From Larix kaempferi (Eukaryota > Streptophyta > Pinopsida > Pinales > Pinaceae), in NCBI GenBank assembly GCA_027924585.1, contig BSBM01000753.1, positions 24,680,001-24,744,000 on the forward strand: a stretch of 64,000 nucleotides of DNA, given 5' to 3'. Made by a program: the position numbers and the translations under genes. The notes below the pieces were generated by a model. That model had not been told where the DNA came from. It searched no databases and saw only the letters and a list, made by a program, of their open reading frames with translations. Shown here in pieces: positions 1-11,220 of the stretch. The first letter of the stretch is position 1, and the number at the start of each line of letters is the position of its first letter.

Positions 1-720
1 GGAAGGTGCATTCGTAAGGCCAAAAGGTATGACCAAAAATTCATAATGACCGTCATGAGTTCTAAATGATATTTTTGGGATGTCTTCTTCCATCATTCTA
101 ATATGATGATACCCTGAATGCAGATCCAACTTTGTGAAGTAAACTACTCCATGTAGTTCAACTAAAAATTCATCAATAACAGGAATGGGGAACTTATATT
201 TAAGGGTGATCTTGTTGAGCTCTCTCTAATCTGGACACATATTCCATGATCCCTCATTCTTGTGTACCATTACCATTGGTGCAAAGTAAGAACTTTGTCT
301 AGGCCTAATTATTCCATCCTCTAACATTTCTTCAACCATATGCTCAATTTCACTCTTCTACACATAGGGGTATCTTGAAGGTCTAATGTTAGGAGGAACA
401 CTTCTTGGAATTAAGTGAATAACATGATCAAAATATTGAGTAGGTGGAAGACCTTTTGAAAGATATTCAAATACCTTGAGTGCTTATCAATGACCCTTTG
501 GATATCTAAGGGAATAGGAGGATTAGATTTCTGAACATCTAATGAGCATAACTGTGCAATTACACCTTGATGTCCCTTTTTCAACAATTTTTTCATACAA
601 TTAGAGATTATCACCTTGATTGGCTTCCTTGTGATACCACTTAATTCTAATTATTTTCCTTCCTAATAAAATTTCATGAAAAGTTCTTGAAAATTAAAGC
701 CATTTTTCCCAATGGTTGTA
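1..720 (-). pseudogene. E1 reverse transcriptase, N-terminal half, broken
   Basis: Read on the minus strand, this holds the linker after the protease and then the fingers and palm of a Ty3/gypsy reverse transcriptase. Visible blocks are EEMLEDGIIRPRQSSYFAPM (about 350-290), the [15 protein letters not shown] stretch, [16 protein letters not shown] with its first catalytic Asp (about 140-90), and [12 protein letters not shown] at the window start. The catalytic DD motif is beyond position 1. Stops occur before SEIEH, before RELNK and in the linker. The enzyme would copy element RNA into DNA in cytoplasmic particles. This copy cannot be functional. Confidence 0.85.
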
Positions 721-1041
721 ACCATTGAACCCCTAAGACAACACAACACCACCCATTGGGATAGAAAACACATGACTATTCAATAGATATTCCCCCATAG
801 TAAGATTTATATTATGGAATTTCCATGAGAAATCGAGAGTTCTTCCATCTGCAATTATTACTTGAAATTCTAGTGTTGGATATACAAAGCAATTGAGAAC
901 TTTGGACAATTTATAATGAATGAAGTAATGAGTACTACCAAAATCAATAAACATTGTTACCTTTTCTTTCTTTTTGATGCGTCCTTCGATCTTAATATTT
1001 TGAGGAGTGCTAAGTACAACCAATGCATGACAATATATGGT
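721..1041 (-). pseudogene. E1 retropepsin-like protease, active site altered
   Basis: An aspartic protease domain of a Ty3/gypsy polyprotein, about 96 codons open on the minus strand. STPQNIKIEGRIKKKEKVT leads into VTMFIDFGSTHYFIHYKLSK. Relatives read D-S-G-S-T-H-N-F-I here, so Ser of the DSG triad has become Phe and Asn has become Tyr. The hydrophobic tail is present. The gag side of the same frame resumes at 2370 beyond the solo LTR. The domain normally releases gag and pol proteins from the precursor. Confidence 0.75.
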
Positions 1042-1046
1042 GGGAG
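1042..1046. repeat. Target-site duplication GGGAG, left copy
   Basis: GGGAG lies directly before the solo LTR, and the identical right copy is at 2365-2369. Five bases is the usual duplication length for Ty3/gypsy and copia integrases. Confidence 0.85.
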
Positions 1047-2364
1047 TGTCACGTCCCCTCCCCTTCTACCAGCTAGATGGAGAGGATCGTGAGGTTAAAC
1101 CGGGAATCTAGCCCCATAATTTTTAAACCACTAAGCATTCACATAATACAACAGAGATATAACGATGCATAATTATTTGTTTATACACAGCAGAGGAAAT
1201 TTCAACTACTCATTCACCATACATTCAAGACATTCATCAATTAAGCAATTGAAAGATAGCACAAGAGAATACTTATCTTAAACCAAGTAGTTCCCGAGCA
1301 ACCAGCTACGCTTCTGCAACGTTCCACCCAACCGTAGGCCAGTGTGCTCTTCAATCTCTCAGCACCACTGCCACCCCCCGAGCTGGGCATGATCTCCACA
1401 AGGAAAAGGGGAAAACAGGCTCTCACATAGCCAAAGGTATATCAAACTCAGCCAAGCCCAATCAGCAATTGGATTTCTCAGGCCGTTAAGAGATGGGTGC
1501 ATGCATCATCAAAAGCATAAGTGTTGGGCATGAGAAAAACGCCTATACGGTGAAGTTCCCAACAGTGGGTTTCTACCAGTTCCAGAAAAACGTGGGTGGA
1601 CTCAAAACGAATTGGCCACTAGGAAAAATCGACTAGGCGAGCAACCCATTTCAGAAAAACGCCCCAAGGGAAAAAATGACCTCTCCCTCAGTCCAAAATC
1701 GCATCCCTCCTTCCCCAGCTACTCCAAAATACCAAAATGAGTTTCTGGGCATGGAAAAACGCAGGGTTATGGCCAAAAAACGTGAGGATAAACTTCAGGG
1801 AGCTCAAAACTGCGTGAGAACAAGAATGGCCATGGGTGAAGAATGGCTTTTGGGCCAATTTCGTGGGGTTTTCTTGCCCAACAAGCAAAAACACGATTTC
1901 CCAAGTTGAGGGCTTGCTCATGCACGAAAATTGACAGCCATACCTCTTCCATCCCATGGAATTTATTGTCTCAACCAATTCTTGGAAGAATTAAATGATT
2001 GGGTGCATGAGACCAAATGGGTAGTTGAGAGTTCATGGGCTTTCTCATTGACACATGGATTAAAACCATTGGCTCAAGGGTTCGGTTATTTTCCCTCCCT
2101 CTTCCTTGTAAAGATCATGCCCCATCTCTTTGTTGCATTGCGTAGCTGGTTGTGGGTTTTTATTGAAATGGCATATTTACATGATGTCTGATTTTATATT
2201 GTGCACAGCTAGCACAAGAACCATATGCATCTATTCTAATTGTCGATACATAAAACGACAAATCAATGGCGGGGCCTTGGCCTTGAGCTCCTCACCATGA
2301 TTAAGTTACAATATTTACATCATTTATGATCTAATGCAAAGGGGTCAAAAATGGGGACGTGACA
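1047..2364 (-). mobile_element. Solo LTR, family B, with 5-bp target duplication
   Basis: A 1,318-bp unit beginning TGTCACGTCCCC and ending GGGGACGTGACA, a perfect 12-bp inverted terminal repeat with TG...CA ends. It is flanked by GGGAG at 1042-1046 and 2365-2369. There is no internal coding domain, primer site or second LTR, so it is a solo LTR left by LTR-LTR recombination. Orientation is minus, because the block at 2268-2299 (reverse complement CATGGTGAGGAGCTCAAGG and onward) matches 62783-62814 near the start of the plus-strand B LTR at the window end. It splits E1 between gag and protease. Short open frames inside are not genes. Confidence 0.88.
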
Positions 2365-2369
2365 GGGAG

Positions 2370-3494
2370 TAATCTCTTCAAGGGTAATCTCTTATATTTC
2401 TTCAGTTGGAGATGGTTCATGTCCTTTTTCTTCTTCCTCTTCAGAATATATGTAGAATAATTTCTTCTCACCAGACTTGCATCCCTTACTATACTTGCTG
2501 TCACAATTAAAGCATAGAACTTTTTCTCTTCTTTCATCAAGTTGTTGAGGTGAAAACCTTTGAGGTGGGTTAGAATAAGGAACATTATGCTCTCTATATG
2601 TGTTGGAGGTTGTTTTTCTAGTATCTATCGCCATATTTTTACTTTCAACCTTCATTTCCAAGATGAAATAATTCTATACGGAATTTGGTTCAAAGAGGTG
2701 TACCTCATGTTGGATGTTATCCTTCAAGTTTCCAATAAATAGATCCAACAATTTATAATCTAGTATTTCCTCCACTCTGAGAATCAACATTTGAAACTAT
2801 TGAATGTTCTCTATTACTAAACCCTTTTGCCTTAGATTTATCAATTGGGTAAAGAAGGAATTGCTCTTAACATCATCATGATATGATATCAATTCCTGTA
2901 AAAATGGACCAAGAGATAATGGATTTCTTTTTGTGTTCACAAAGCCATTGGTACCATACAAGCTGCTAAGGTTCTAAATATAAAGATGCAATAGTTACCT
3001 TTTGGAGATTTGGCACCTGGTGTATATCAAAGAGATTATCCATCTGAAATATCCATGTTATGGGGTCCTTGCCATCAAAATTTCTCATTTCAATCTTAGG
3101 GATTTGGATAACCCTTGGGGACTATCCCTGGTGACTTCCATTAGTAGGGTCAATTCCACTTGGAATATTCTTATTAATGGAAGGTTTCTCAACATAGACA
3201 TTATATTTATATTCATGAGTACCCTGGAACACATCATCACCTTTAGGGAGATTTTCCTTTGAATTTTGTATGAGATTAACATTATTTTTCATATGTTCCT
3301 GCATTTAATTATCCATATGTCCCATCATCCTTTCTTCTAAATTAACTAAATCAACCATTTTCAAAGACCCTTTAATCATATCTTTCAACTTGGACACTTG
3401 AAAAGATAGGTTTTCACTTTCATCATAGGTTAGGGATGAATCCTCAGGTGTTTTGACTGGACTATGATTTTTTCCACTTCCTTTTGGTGTCATT
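2370..3494 (-). pseudogene. E1 gag with zinc knuckle, broken
   Basis: The minus-strand gag region of E1. It begins near 3494 (MTPKGSGKNHSPVKTPED), has a helical SFQVSKLKDMIKGSLKMVDL segment, then a frameshifted middle with gag-like text (about 3300-2700). It ends with a zinc knuckle around 2530-2470 reading LCFNCDSKYSKGCKSGEKK, a variant of the CFNCDEKYSRGHKC form common in plant gypsy elements. An acidic EEEEE tail follows, joined to the protease before the solo LTR landed. The protein would form the particle shell and bind element RNA. Frame changes near 2600 and 3300 and several stops inactivate it. Confidence 0.75.
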
Positions 3495-4139
3495 TTTAAC
3501 AATATAAATATATATCACACCTTGGGTTCGCCTCAAATAGATCCTTCTACTAAATGTTATTTATGTTTAAAATGGTGTACCTTTTTCAAACCATGATTTG
3601 AAAACTGATTTTATATCCGACCTTCCTACTGATATAACCATGAAATTTAAGCTCCTCCGAGTCTTAAATATTGTCTTGTGGTACCTTGATATGTCCTCTT
3701 TCCAATTCCATAGGTTTCGTTGAATTTGGATGTTCCAAAATAAAATTGTGACAATTTCCCCAACACTTGTTATTTTTTTTTCCTTTTCAAAAGAACAAGA
3801 GTGTATAGCCTTTCACGTGTCCAATTTTTTTATTCTAATTCTAAACTTAATACCCAATATACTATGGTATTTTTATTTCTGATGCAACACTTCTCACTGA
3901 ATTTGGATCTTGCATGCTCTAGTTATAATCATTTTTCCCAGAACACATGTTTTAGACTAGTTAGAAAACCTAACTTCCAAAGGCTATATATCTTAATATA
4001 TAACGATTAAGGATCTAAAACTCAGAACACATATGGTTTGATCTGTACTCTACATCTCCTACGAGTTTCACTTTCTGAAAATTTGTATAAGAAAATTTAT
4101 AGCAAAAATTCCAAGATGACTCGTTTTGGAAGGGTCCAA
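3495..4139 (-). other. E1 untranslated leader
   Basis: About 645 bases between the primer-binding site and gag. They are AT-rich with short open frames only and no recognisable domain. Position and content fit a gypsy 5' leader carrying packaging signals. Confidence 0.5.
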
Positions 4140-4151
4140 GCTCTGATACCA
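4140..4151 (-). other. E1 primer-binding site (initiator-Met tRNA)
   Basis: The plus strand reads GCTCTGATACCA, so the minus strand reads TGGTATCAGAGC, the complement of the 3' end of plant initiator-Met tRNA. It sits two bases inside the LTR that begins at 4154, which fixes the element as minus strand. Confidence 0.9.
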
Positions 4152-4153
4152 AA

Positions 4154-4492
4154 TGTTATGCAACCAAGTCTTAGAAAGAGCATGAAAAGAGCATAAATAA
4201 ACCAAAAAGAGTAATCCACTCATTAATAATGAAGAAGTGAGATGAACAGAAAGCATATTTGATGTAGCAACCTCCTTATACAATGTACTAAGTACACAAG
4301 ACAAGACAAAATGAGATGAACAAATGAAAATGTCTCCTTCCTATATATAGTAGACAAAGAGGTACAATTACAACTAATGGAACCAAGCCGACATAACTAA
4401 TATACTAATAAAAATGACAATTACCACTAATATACCCAAGATGACATCAATAATATGTAATGAGCCACAATATAGGGGGTAATGTGCCAACA
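4154..4492 (-). repeat. E1 5' LTR
   Basis: About 339 bp bounded by TGTTATGC on the left and GTGCCAACA on the right (TGTT/AACA inverted ends), next to the primer-binding site. A TATA-type run (CTATATATAGG on the minus strand, near 4345) would serve as promoter. The partner LTR is outside the window, so the outer end rests on the TG...CA rule. Confidence 0.7.
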
Positions 4493-5892
4493 TTTAAGGC
4501 TTAACAGTGTTTGGAAATCCCTTGTTCAAATTTCTACTTATTTTTCAATGGTGGATGTAACTACCACTTGTTGGGGAATATTTGAGAAAGATTTTTATTT
4601 TCACATTCTTCTCTTTTGATATCTCTTCTTCTAGGACTATCAAGTATTTTTCTTTCTAGGGTGTTCATTTCATAAATTATTTCTTTTCTTAGTTAGATCA
4701 CTTGTTGCACCCACTTTGCACTTGTTGTTTAATTAAGTAAAAAATTAGAATTAACATGGTTTGTTTGAGCTCTATTTCATTAGTATTTCATATACTTATT
4801 GAGGTGATGATTAGTCCAATGTGTCAATATTTATCGTCCAAGGTACACTAGATTACTTTGAGGATTATCCCCCCTCTATGGGATTCTTGGATGGTGTATT
4901 AGTCCACCTCAATGTGTGAGAAGAAAATAAACTTCCCCCTCCTCTAATTTCCTTTCAGGATCATTGGATTTAGGCTCCCCATAGCTTGGATCACCACCTT
5001 CGCCTAGTGCCACACATACTTTTAGGAACCCAACAACCAACATGTTTGGTGTTATCCTATTCATGTCATATAGTGAAAATACTATCAATGGTGGAAACAT
5101 CACACGAGGAAACAATTTTGGTGAAAATGATAATGGGAATGTGGCCTCATACACACTACCCATGTTGAGTATTTTATACATGGCTAGTATAAACCTACCT
5201 GATTTGGATAAACTATCCAATAACCTCATTGACATGTCCCTATCAAATTCCCACTAAATTACCTTTGGGAATCCCTAAGTTTGAAGGTGTTGTTAACATT
5301 TATGTTTGATTCCTACTGATTTAGAGAATCCCACAAAGAGGAAAAGATTTGGAAAATAATGGTGGATCTTAGCACCATCGAAATTTAAAGGATCCATGGT
5401 GATTAAGGTAAAATAATGTGAAGGCTCATGCAGATGGTCAGGATGGACCAATAAAGTCTATGGAATTTAATGCAGGTGTTCGCGCTCATAAAATAAGGCA
5501 CGTTGTAAAGGGACGAGATATGCATGAACGAATAGCATTAAATGGGCAAGTTGAGAAGGTTCAATCACTACCATTCGTGCTGAGGCAACAACATAGGAGA
5601 CCAAAAGAAGGGATCTATTCCAAATGGTTGTGATCAGTGGAGCTCCTTTTTACCACCCCCATTCAGGCCATTCATGCTAAAGAAAGTACAAGAGGGTTAA
5701 AGGAAGGGGGACCAACATGAAAGGTTGAGATCTAATTGGGCACGTTTTCAATTTTCCATTGGGGAAATTCACACACTCCCAATCCCACACGATGTTTAAG
5801 ATTGATAGTTGGTGCCAACGGTATAGATCATTCGATGCTCATTCATGAATATAAATCCTGGCCATTCTTATTGAGGGTCTTTCTCCACTACC
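4493..5892. other. Unassigned stretch
   Basis: About 1.4 kb with no domain I can name. Open frames at 4909-5235 (minus) and 5042-5257 and 5418-5633 (plus) are short, and the two strands compete. A broken reading around 5040-5260 on the plus strand looks protein-like (rich in N, S and L) but matches nothing I know. This is probably the decayed host sequence of the LINE insertion. Confidence 0.3.
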
Positions 5893-5909
5893 AAAGACGA
5901 TACTTGAAT
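5893..5909. repeat. LINE target-site duplication, left copy
   Basis: AAAGACGATACTTGAAT, identical to 6326-6342. The three leading A's at the right copy merge with the A-tail, so the true duplication is 14 to 17 bp. Confidence 0.85.
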
Positions 5910-6325
5910 GGGAGAGGGGTGAATTTGATTTGAAGGTGTTGAATTTGGTCAATTGGTGTAATAGAATTAAGTTTGAATTTAGATCTTTTAGCTCTATGTC
6001 CCTGGAGCATATATACAGAGAATTTAATTCTCAGGCAGATCAGTTGTCTAAGCTGGCTTTGGAGGGAGAGGAGGGCTACTTACATTGGGATGAATACTGT
6101 GAGAACATGTTGATAGACTTAGGCACCATGTACTTTCTAGACTAGAGACTCTTGGATCTCCTTTTTTGGTTTATGGATATTGTAATTATTCTATTTTTTG
6201 TTTATGGGGGGATAAGCGGTAAGCTTTGTTCATGAATTCTGAGAAGACAACATTTCATATATTGGCATCATGTACTATTTGATTCAGTATTGAATATCAA
6301 TAGTATGCCTTTTTTCGTGGGAAAA
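5910..6325 (+). mobile_element. 5'-truncated L1-type LINE insertion
   Basis: A 416-bp plus-strand insert holding the C-terminal end of a LINE ORF2, its stop at 6143-6145, a roughly 180-bp 3' untranslated tail and a terminal A-run (6322-6328). It is flanked by a direct repeat AAAGACGATACTTGAAT at 5893-5909 and 6326-6342. Truncation at the 5' end, an A-tail and a long target duplication are the marks of target-primed reverse transcription. Confidence 0.85.
5912..6145 (+). pseudogene. LINE ORF2 C-terminal RNase H-like fragment
   Basis: An open frame of about 77 codons reading ERGEFDLKVLNLVNWCNRIK at the start. It contains LEHIYREFNSQADQLSKLAL, the conserved H-x-x-R-x-x-N-x-x-A-D end of the RNase H domain that closes many plant L1 ORF2 proteins. 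The frame runs from the truncation point to a stop at 6143-6145 without interruption, so little mutation has followed insertion. The fragment lacks endonuclease, RT and most of RNase H and cannot be active. No start codon belongs to it. Confidence 0.75.
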
Positions 6326-6342
6326 AAAGACGATACTTGAAT

Positions 6343-6804
6343 ATCATCGGAATATCTGATATTTACAGGAATGCCAATTATCCCACCGAATATACCACTG
6401 GAATCTACATATTCTTGCACTTTTTCAGTCGAAACTAAATTTAAATAATCCTGTTAATCTTTGTTCACAAATAAAAAAAGAGATATGATGTACCTACATT
6501 TTAGACAGACTGGTGGTTCCACCTTAGTCTCCCATGAATGATGCGTTAATGCTCATACGAGGAAAATTTAATTCCTTTTTCTCCATCACATAAGTACCCC
6601 CAATTCATTCCTTAGAGCATTTTCATCGAGAATTATCATTTTCTACTATGTATTTTCACCTGAAGTCGAAAGCAAGTCTCTTACACCCTTCGAAGCTCGA
6701 GCTGCTGATAGCCATTGTCATCCAAGGAACATGTTCTTCACTTCCATAGTGAACTAGGTAAGTGATCAATAGCTCTTCATAACCATTTGAAAATTCCGTT
6801 GTAA
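6343..6804. other. Unassigned stretch
   Basis: About 460 bases downstream of the LINE, the right half of its target. No domain, LTR end or primer site was found. Confidence 0.3.
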
Positions 6805-8461
6805 TTGTCTAGTTTTCCTTTATATAATTCTCTGAGAATTTACCCCATACATTGTCCCAAAATTCAACATGATTGGAATAAAAAGGCGATGTATGGAAGC
6901 TCCTCCTCCTTAGGTGTGTCTAGCAGGTCTGAGGCCAATGATATTTCCTTGTCCCAAGGGACTCCTTTTGTTGATGAATGGGCCACGCTAGCCACTCCCC
7001 AAATGACCAAAAGCACCCCTAAAAATCTCATTGGCACCACATACAGAAAATTATTGACCCGCAATTCTCTAAGTAAGCTTTGGAATTTTGGTTTATCCCA
7101 ACATTTGGTCCTCGATACTTTTCCATCCCCTAAATTTTTCCATCTCTATGTTAAAAATTTCTTCCTTGACTATGTCGTTGTTACTGACGATGGTGGTCAG
7201 ACCATATTTTTTCATGTCACTAGACCCTCTATTTTTCAATTTCTCAGATGTTGGGCACCAATCCTGGAAATGATGTAACTTATATCACATGAATAATAGG
7301 AGACAAGATATAGAAAGATGAACCAAGCCAGTAGGCGGGAATATTTTTCCACCTCATGTATAAGTATGGAAGGGATGAAGTCCCATCAACTCCTTGGAGG
7401 TTTAAGAGCTTTCTAGTTCAGGATCAAGAAATATTCACCACCTTCGCATTAATACTAGGTCAAGAGGCCAATGATTAAATTGACGAGGGAATAATGTCCC
7501 TTGTCAACACTTTCAATTCTCTTCATGCACCTCAATTTAACTTTGTTGAGGTTGTAGCTGCTAGGATGAGATCTCAATTGGAAAATTTACATGCCAATTG
7601 GCTGTTTAGATACCCCTCGTACCTAGAATACCTCCTTATCTTCTACCAATCCCAACATTTTGAGGTTTTAGGCCTCCAGAAAAACAAAAGGGATATCCCA
7701 AACAGAATTTATGACTGGATCCCATGGGTCAAAGAGGAAGAAGAAGGCACCAACTGGTTTCACTTTGTATCACAATTCATGCATAGAGCCACGTTTGTAT
7801 TGGTAACAACGAGAGAACTTAAAATAATTCCCAAATAGATTAGGTGCTACCTACATGTGCAAGAGGCGGTACAAAGAGGGGGATGGTATTTAGGACCCTA
7901 TTGCACTATGATCCAATTGTATGGAGAAAAACATGTGCCTCACACGTTTCCTACACTGCTTACCTCAAGAAAATTTGTACTAGAATACACCAAGCAAATG
8001 ATGGAGGTTGATAACTTACATTCGTAAAGTCCAGGGAAAAAAGGGAGAACACAACTCCCCATAGCCATGGAAGGGTATGTTGTAAATGAAAAAAGAGGCC
8101 TGAAGGAAGTAATAGATATTTTGAAGGCATTGGACCTACCTCTGGACCATCCCTAGAATATGACCCTTTCTTACTAGTAAGGTGTGAAAAAGGGATAATT
8201 CTACCAAACCCTCAAGATCATGATCCCATACAATAAATTGAGAGGTTGGCAAACAAAGATTATTTTGAAGAGATAAACATGATTATCAAAGGGGAAGCAA
8301 ACCTAACTAAATTGGTAGCTCAAGTGCCCCCCCCCCCCCCACATTCTACAAATCCATTAGAAGATCCCCTCTCCTATACATTTTATAGGGCAGAAGGAGA
8401 GGTGGTAACAAAGGAATATATGATTTTTGAACCACCCCCAAAAGAAAGAAACAAGCTTTAA
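6805..8461 (+). pseudogene. Relic retroelement-like reading frame, N-terminal part
   Basis: A nearly continuous plus-strand frame with few stops. 6805-7278 is open for 157 codons (Ser/Thr-rich start, then FLDYVVVTDDGGQTIFFHVT). 7494-7838 is open for 114 codons (FNFVEVVAARMRSQLENLHA, then FRYPSYLEYLLIFYQSQHFE), and 8246-8461 has a Pro run coded by 14 C's at 8327-8340. I do not recognise the family. Pattern and position, ahead of a purine tract and probable LTR, resemble the extra reading frame downstream of integrase in element T (30850-33534), but I could not align the two firmly. An alternative is a decayed host gene. Confidence 0.45.
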
Positions 8462-8632
8462 AAATCATAAAGGAGGAGCGTGGTGGAAGATACAAAAGTA
8501 CTTGGGAAAGATAATTTTTCCTTATCTTGGCATCTCTCTTAGGATATAAAATTCAGTAAGATATATAATGAATCTCATGAAGATGATGATGATGATGTGG
8601 AATAATGTGCCAAATGCCTAAGGAAGGGACTA

Positions 8633-8968
8633 GTGAGGTCTTCCCTATGTCATAGTTCAAGCATGGAGGAGGAGGGGGATGTGGAGAAATCCCCTGAAAT
8701 AAATATTCCTCCTACTCCCAAGAAGGTGATACCCTATGATAAGGTTCCTCCCATAATGCAATCCATTTTTTATATGCTAGAACGGGGTCTAGGGAAAGAT
8801 ACCCAAGGGAGAACCCAACCCATCAAGATTGAAAAAATACCACACCAATTAGGATTGGGGGATGATGTAAATACACCAAGAGATGAGAAGGAAGAGTTCA
8901 CAAGAGACCTTCTAATACAATCCACAAGGAACACATCAAGAAGAACTCATTACAACATGATCTATTGA
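8633..8968 (+). pseudogene. Relic frame with G-patch-like motif
   Basis: A 111-codon open stretch continuing the same relic. After an acidic start it reads IMQSIFYMLERGLGKDTQGR and, a little later, IPHQLGLGDD. The GLGKxxQGxxxPI...GLG spacing is that of a G-patch, a Gly-rich RNA-binding motif found in RNA-processing proteins and, in several plant gypsy elements, next to the protease. No protease is visible beside it here. Just upstream is a GAT repeat (about 8577-8596). The G-patch call rests on motif spacing only. Confidence 0.45.
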
Positions 8969-10740
8969 CCCTTATTTTACTCTTGACTTTGAGCAAGAGA
9001 AAGCTACTAAAAAAACAAGATAGTGGGATGGTAGAAAAAGAGAAATCAGGGGTTTCCTTATTGATTGAAAAAGTTAAACGCGATACCATGACTACTTGTA
9101 AAAGTAGGAAGGGTCCACCACCAATAGCCCCTATGATCATTAGCATTCAATCACTAGTGACAAAATAAGAAGGCCAAGTTGAAGAAGTGATGAAAAGAAA
9201 AGTCCGACGGGACCAAATCTCTTGATATAGAAGAAGTGTTATAAATGGAAAGTCATAATATTAGCAGGGATTTAATAGAGGTGGTTGATGAGTCTTCAAA
9301 AATAGCAAAGAGGAAACCACATGAGGTTTCTCAAGAAGAACCAAAAAATAGAAAGGAAAAGTTGTACACTAGTGAACTTTGAAAAATATGAGGAGGGAAT
9401 TCATGAAGACATACCTCCCCTACAAAGCCTCCTACAAATTTTGCATATACCTTTCAATTTTGATTCTAATAATTTTTTATATGTTGTGACACAAAAGGAA
9501 CTTCTAGCATGTATTTAACATCCTCAACCTCAGATGCAACACAACAAAACCTATGGGAAAAATTATACATCTAGCACGTATCACAAATCCCTTGGAAATA
9601 TTGAAAGAATAGAAAGAAAGGAGGGAACATTCCCAAGAAGGGGCACGAGACATAGAAACATCAGACTCTTAGTCCCAGTCTAGAATGTTTCCAAGCAATG
9701 ATCCAGTTACTAAGAAAGCTTGTAATTTCTACACTGGAGCCCCTTATCCAGAAGAGTTGTAAGGACATGCAGCCCCAAGAATGAAGAACTATGTATATAA
9801 CCCTGTACATTGTAGACATACCTATCAAAGATGATGTGTCAATAACATAAGGGTCGAATAGTATCATTTATAATAAATAAATCCAAGTTACATCCATGAT
9901 ATCTGAATACAAGAAGAAGGAAAAAGTGATATAGGTTAAAAACCAATTTTTGGATGCCAAAGTTAAGAGCCTAGAGAATGAAAATATTAGGCTACAAAAC
10001 ATGGTAGCGACCTCAATTGAAGGGACCTATGGCTCAACAGAATTTGTTTCTATGTAAGATGAAAAGACAATAGGATAAAAGAACTAGAAAGTTCCCAAAT
10101 GATCCATTCTTTCCAAGTCACTCAACAAATGGTAGAGACGCGGAAAAAGCTCACTGAAGAGCTATATTTTTTGTGTAAGGAAAACAAATCCTTCCTTGCT
10201 TAGAAAGGAATCAACGACAAGAGAATAAGAGAGCTTGAATAAATAGAGAATTCCACCAAATATTTAAGCTTCAAATTGGATGAAACCAATACTCACATTG
10301 ATTCTCTGAAGAATGAACTTGTAGATGCAAGATGAAAATTGAATGAACCATCCTTGGGTAGTCAACAAAAAATACATGCAGGGACAATATATGTCTTAAA
10401 ATAGAGGATCAAGCATATAGAATGAGAATGGGTAGATTAAAAAACCAAAGCTACTAATACAATGAGAAAGGCTATTGATATGGAATAATTGGTTGATAAA
10501 AGTAAAAATGACCTCACAATTCAAGAGGAAAAACTAGACAAATCTGAGCAAAAAACACATGAGCTAAGGAAAATTGTTGTTTTGCTAGAAGGAGAGATTA
10601 ATAAGTGGAAGATGAGACATGAAGAAACATTGACAAAATCCAGAATGGTGAAAACCCTATCAGAGGCCAAGAAAATAATGTTGACTAAAATAGTTAATAA
10701 TATTCCTTCAATAAGAAACCGACTTCAATTATTTTTGTAA
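8969..10740 (+). pseudogene. Relic frame, coiled-coil rich C-terminal part
   Basis: Plus-strand broken frames rich in Lys, Glu, Leu and Asn. From about 9940 they give heptad-like text such as AKVKSLENENIRLQNMV. At 10489-10740 there is an open 83-codon stretch (KSNDLTIQEEKLDKSEQKTH-like, then VVLLEGEINKWKMRHEETL) typical of a long coiled coil. Stops are frequent, mostly TAG and TAA. It probably ends the protein begun at 6805. Coiled-coil tails also occur in the extra frame of element T. No catalytic motif is seen. Confidence 0.4.
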
Positions 10741-11220
10741 TTTTATTCCATTTACCAAGAATTCAAGAAATACTTGAAAAAATCAAGACTTGATACAAAA
10801 CATATATCAAACTACTAGGGTGGCAATAATAGTGGTAAATTATTTAATTATAGATCAACTGAAAGCACTGGGCATAAGTGATAGAACATATTCTCACATG
10901 GACATAGATAATTTTATACATAAATTCACTAGTTTGGAGATCAATAAAAATAAGGTAAAAGAATCTGAAACAATGTTGTTCCCATTCTTTGGAATAATCA
11001 ACATTATGATAAAAAAATGTTCTCCCTTGTCCATGGGATACCACCCTTAAATTAATTTTCACCATAACATACAATAAGATGATACAAGAAGCTCCACTTA
11101 AGCTCATCCTATAACCTAATAAGTATACGATTCCAACAACCACCAAGATTCTGAATCAATTGAAGAATTCTATCGATTCAACAATAATGTTGACAAGTCT
11201 GATAAACAAAATTAGGGGAC

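Larger units (their letters stand above)
1..4492 (-). mobile_element. Ty3/gypsy element E1, 3' part outside window
   Basis: A minus-strand LTR retrotransposon. Read from right to left it has a short LTR (4154-4492), an initiator-Met primer-binding site, a leader, gag with a zinc knuckle, protease, and the start of reverse transcriptase at the window edge. RNase H, integrase and the 3' LTR lie outside. A family B solo LTR at 1047-2364 interrupts the frame between the zinc knuckle and the protease. Removing it with one 5-bp target copy brings the frame back together, so gag and pol formed one polyprotein. Frameshifts and stops show the copy is dead. The gypsy call is firm; the clade is not (the CFNC-type knuckle suggests a Reina- or Tekay-like chromovirus). 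Confidence 0.85.

Noticed and set aside
1241-2191. Several open frames of 60-96 codons on both strands in the solo LTR
   Set aside because: They overlap each other, lie inside a defined LTR, and have no domain or conservation.
1047-2364. A DNA transposon, because of the 12-bp inverted ends
   Set aside because: TG...CA ends, a 5-bp duplication and a related LTR start at 62721 fit a solo LTR better, and there is no transposase.
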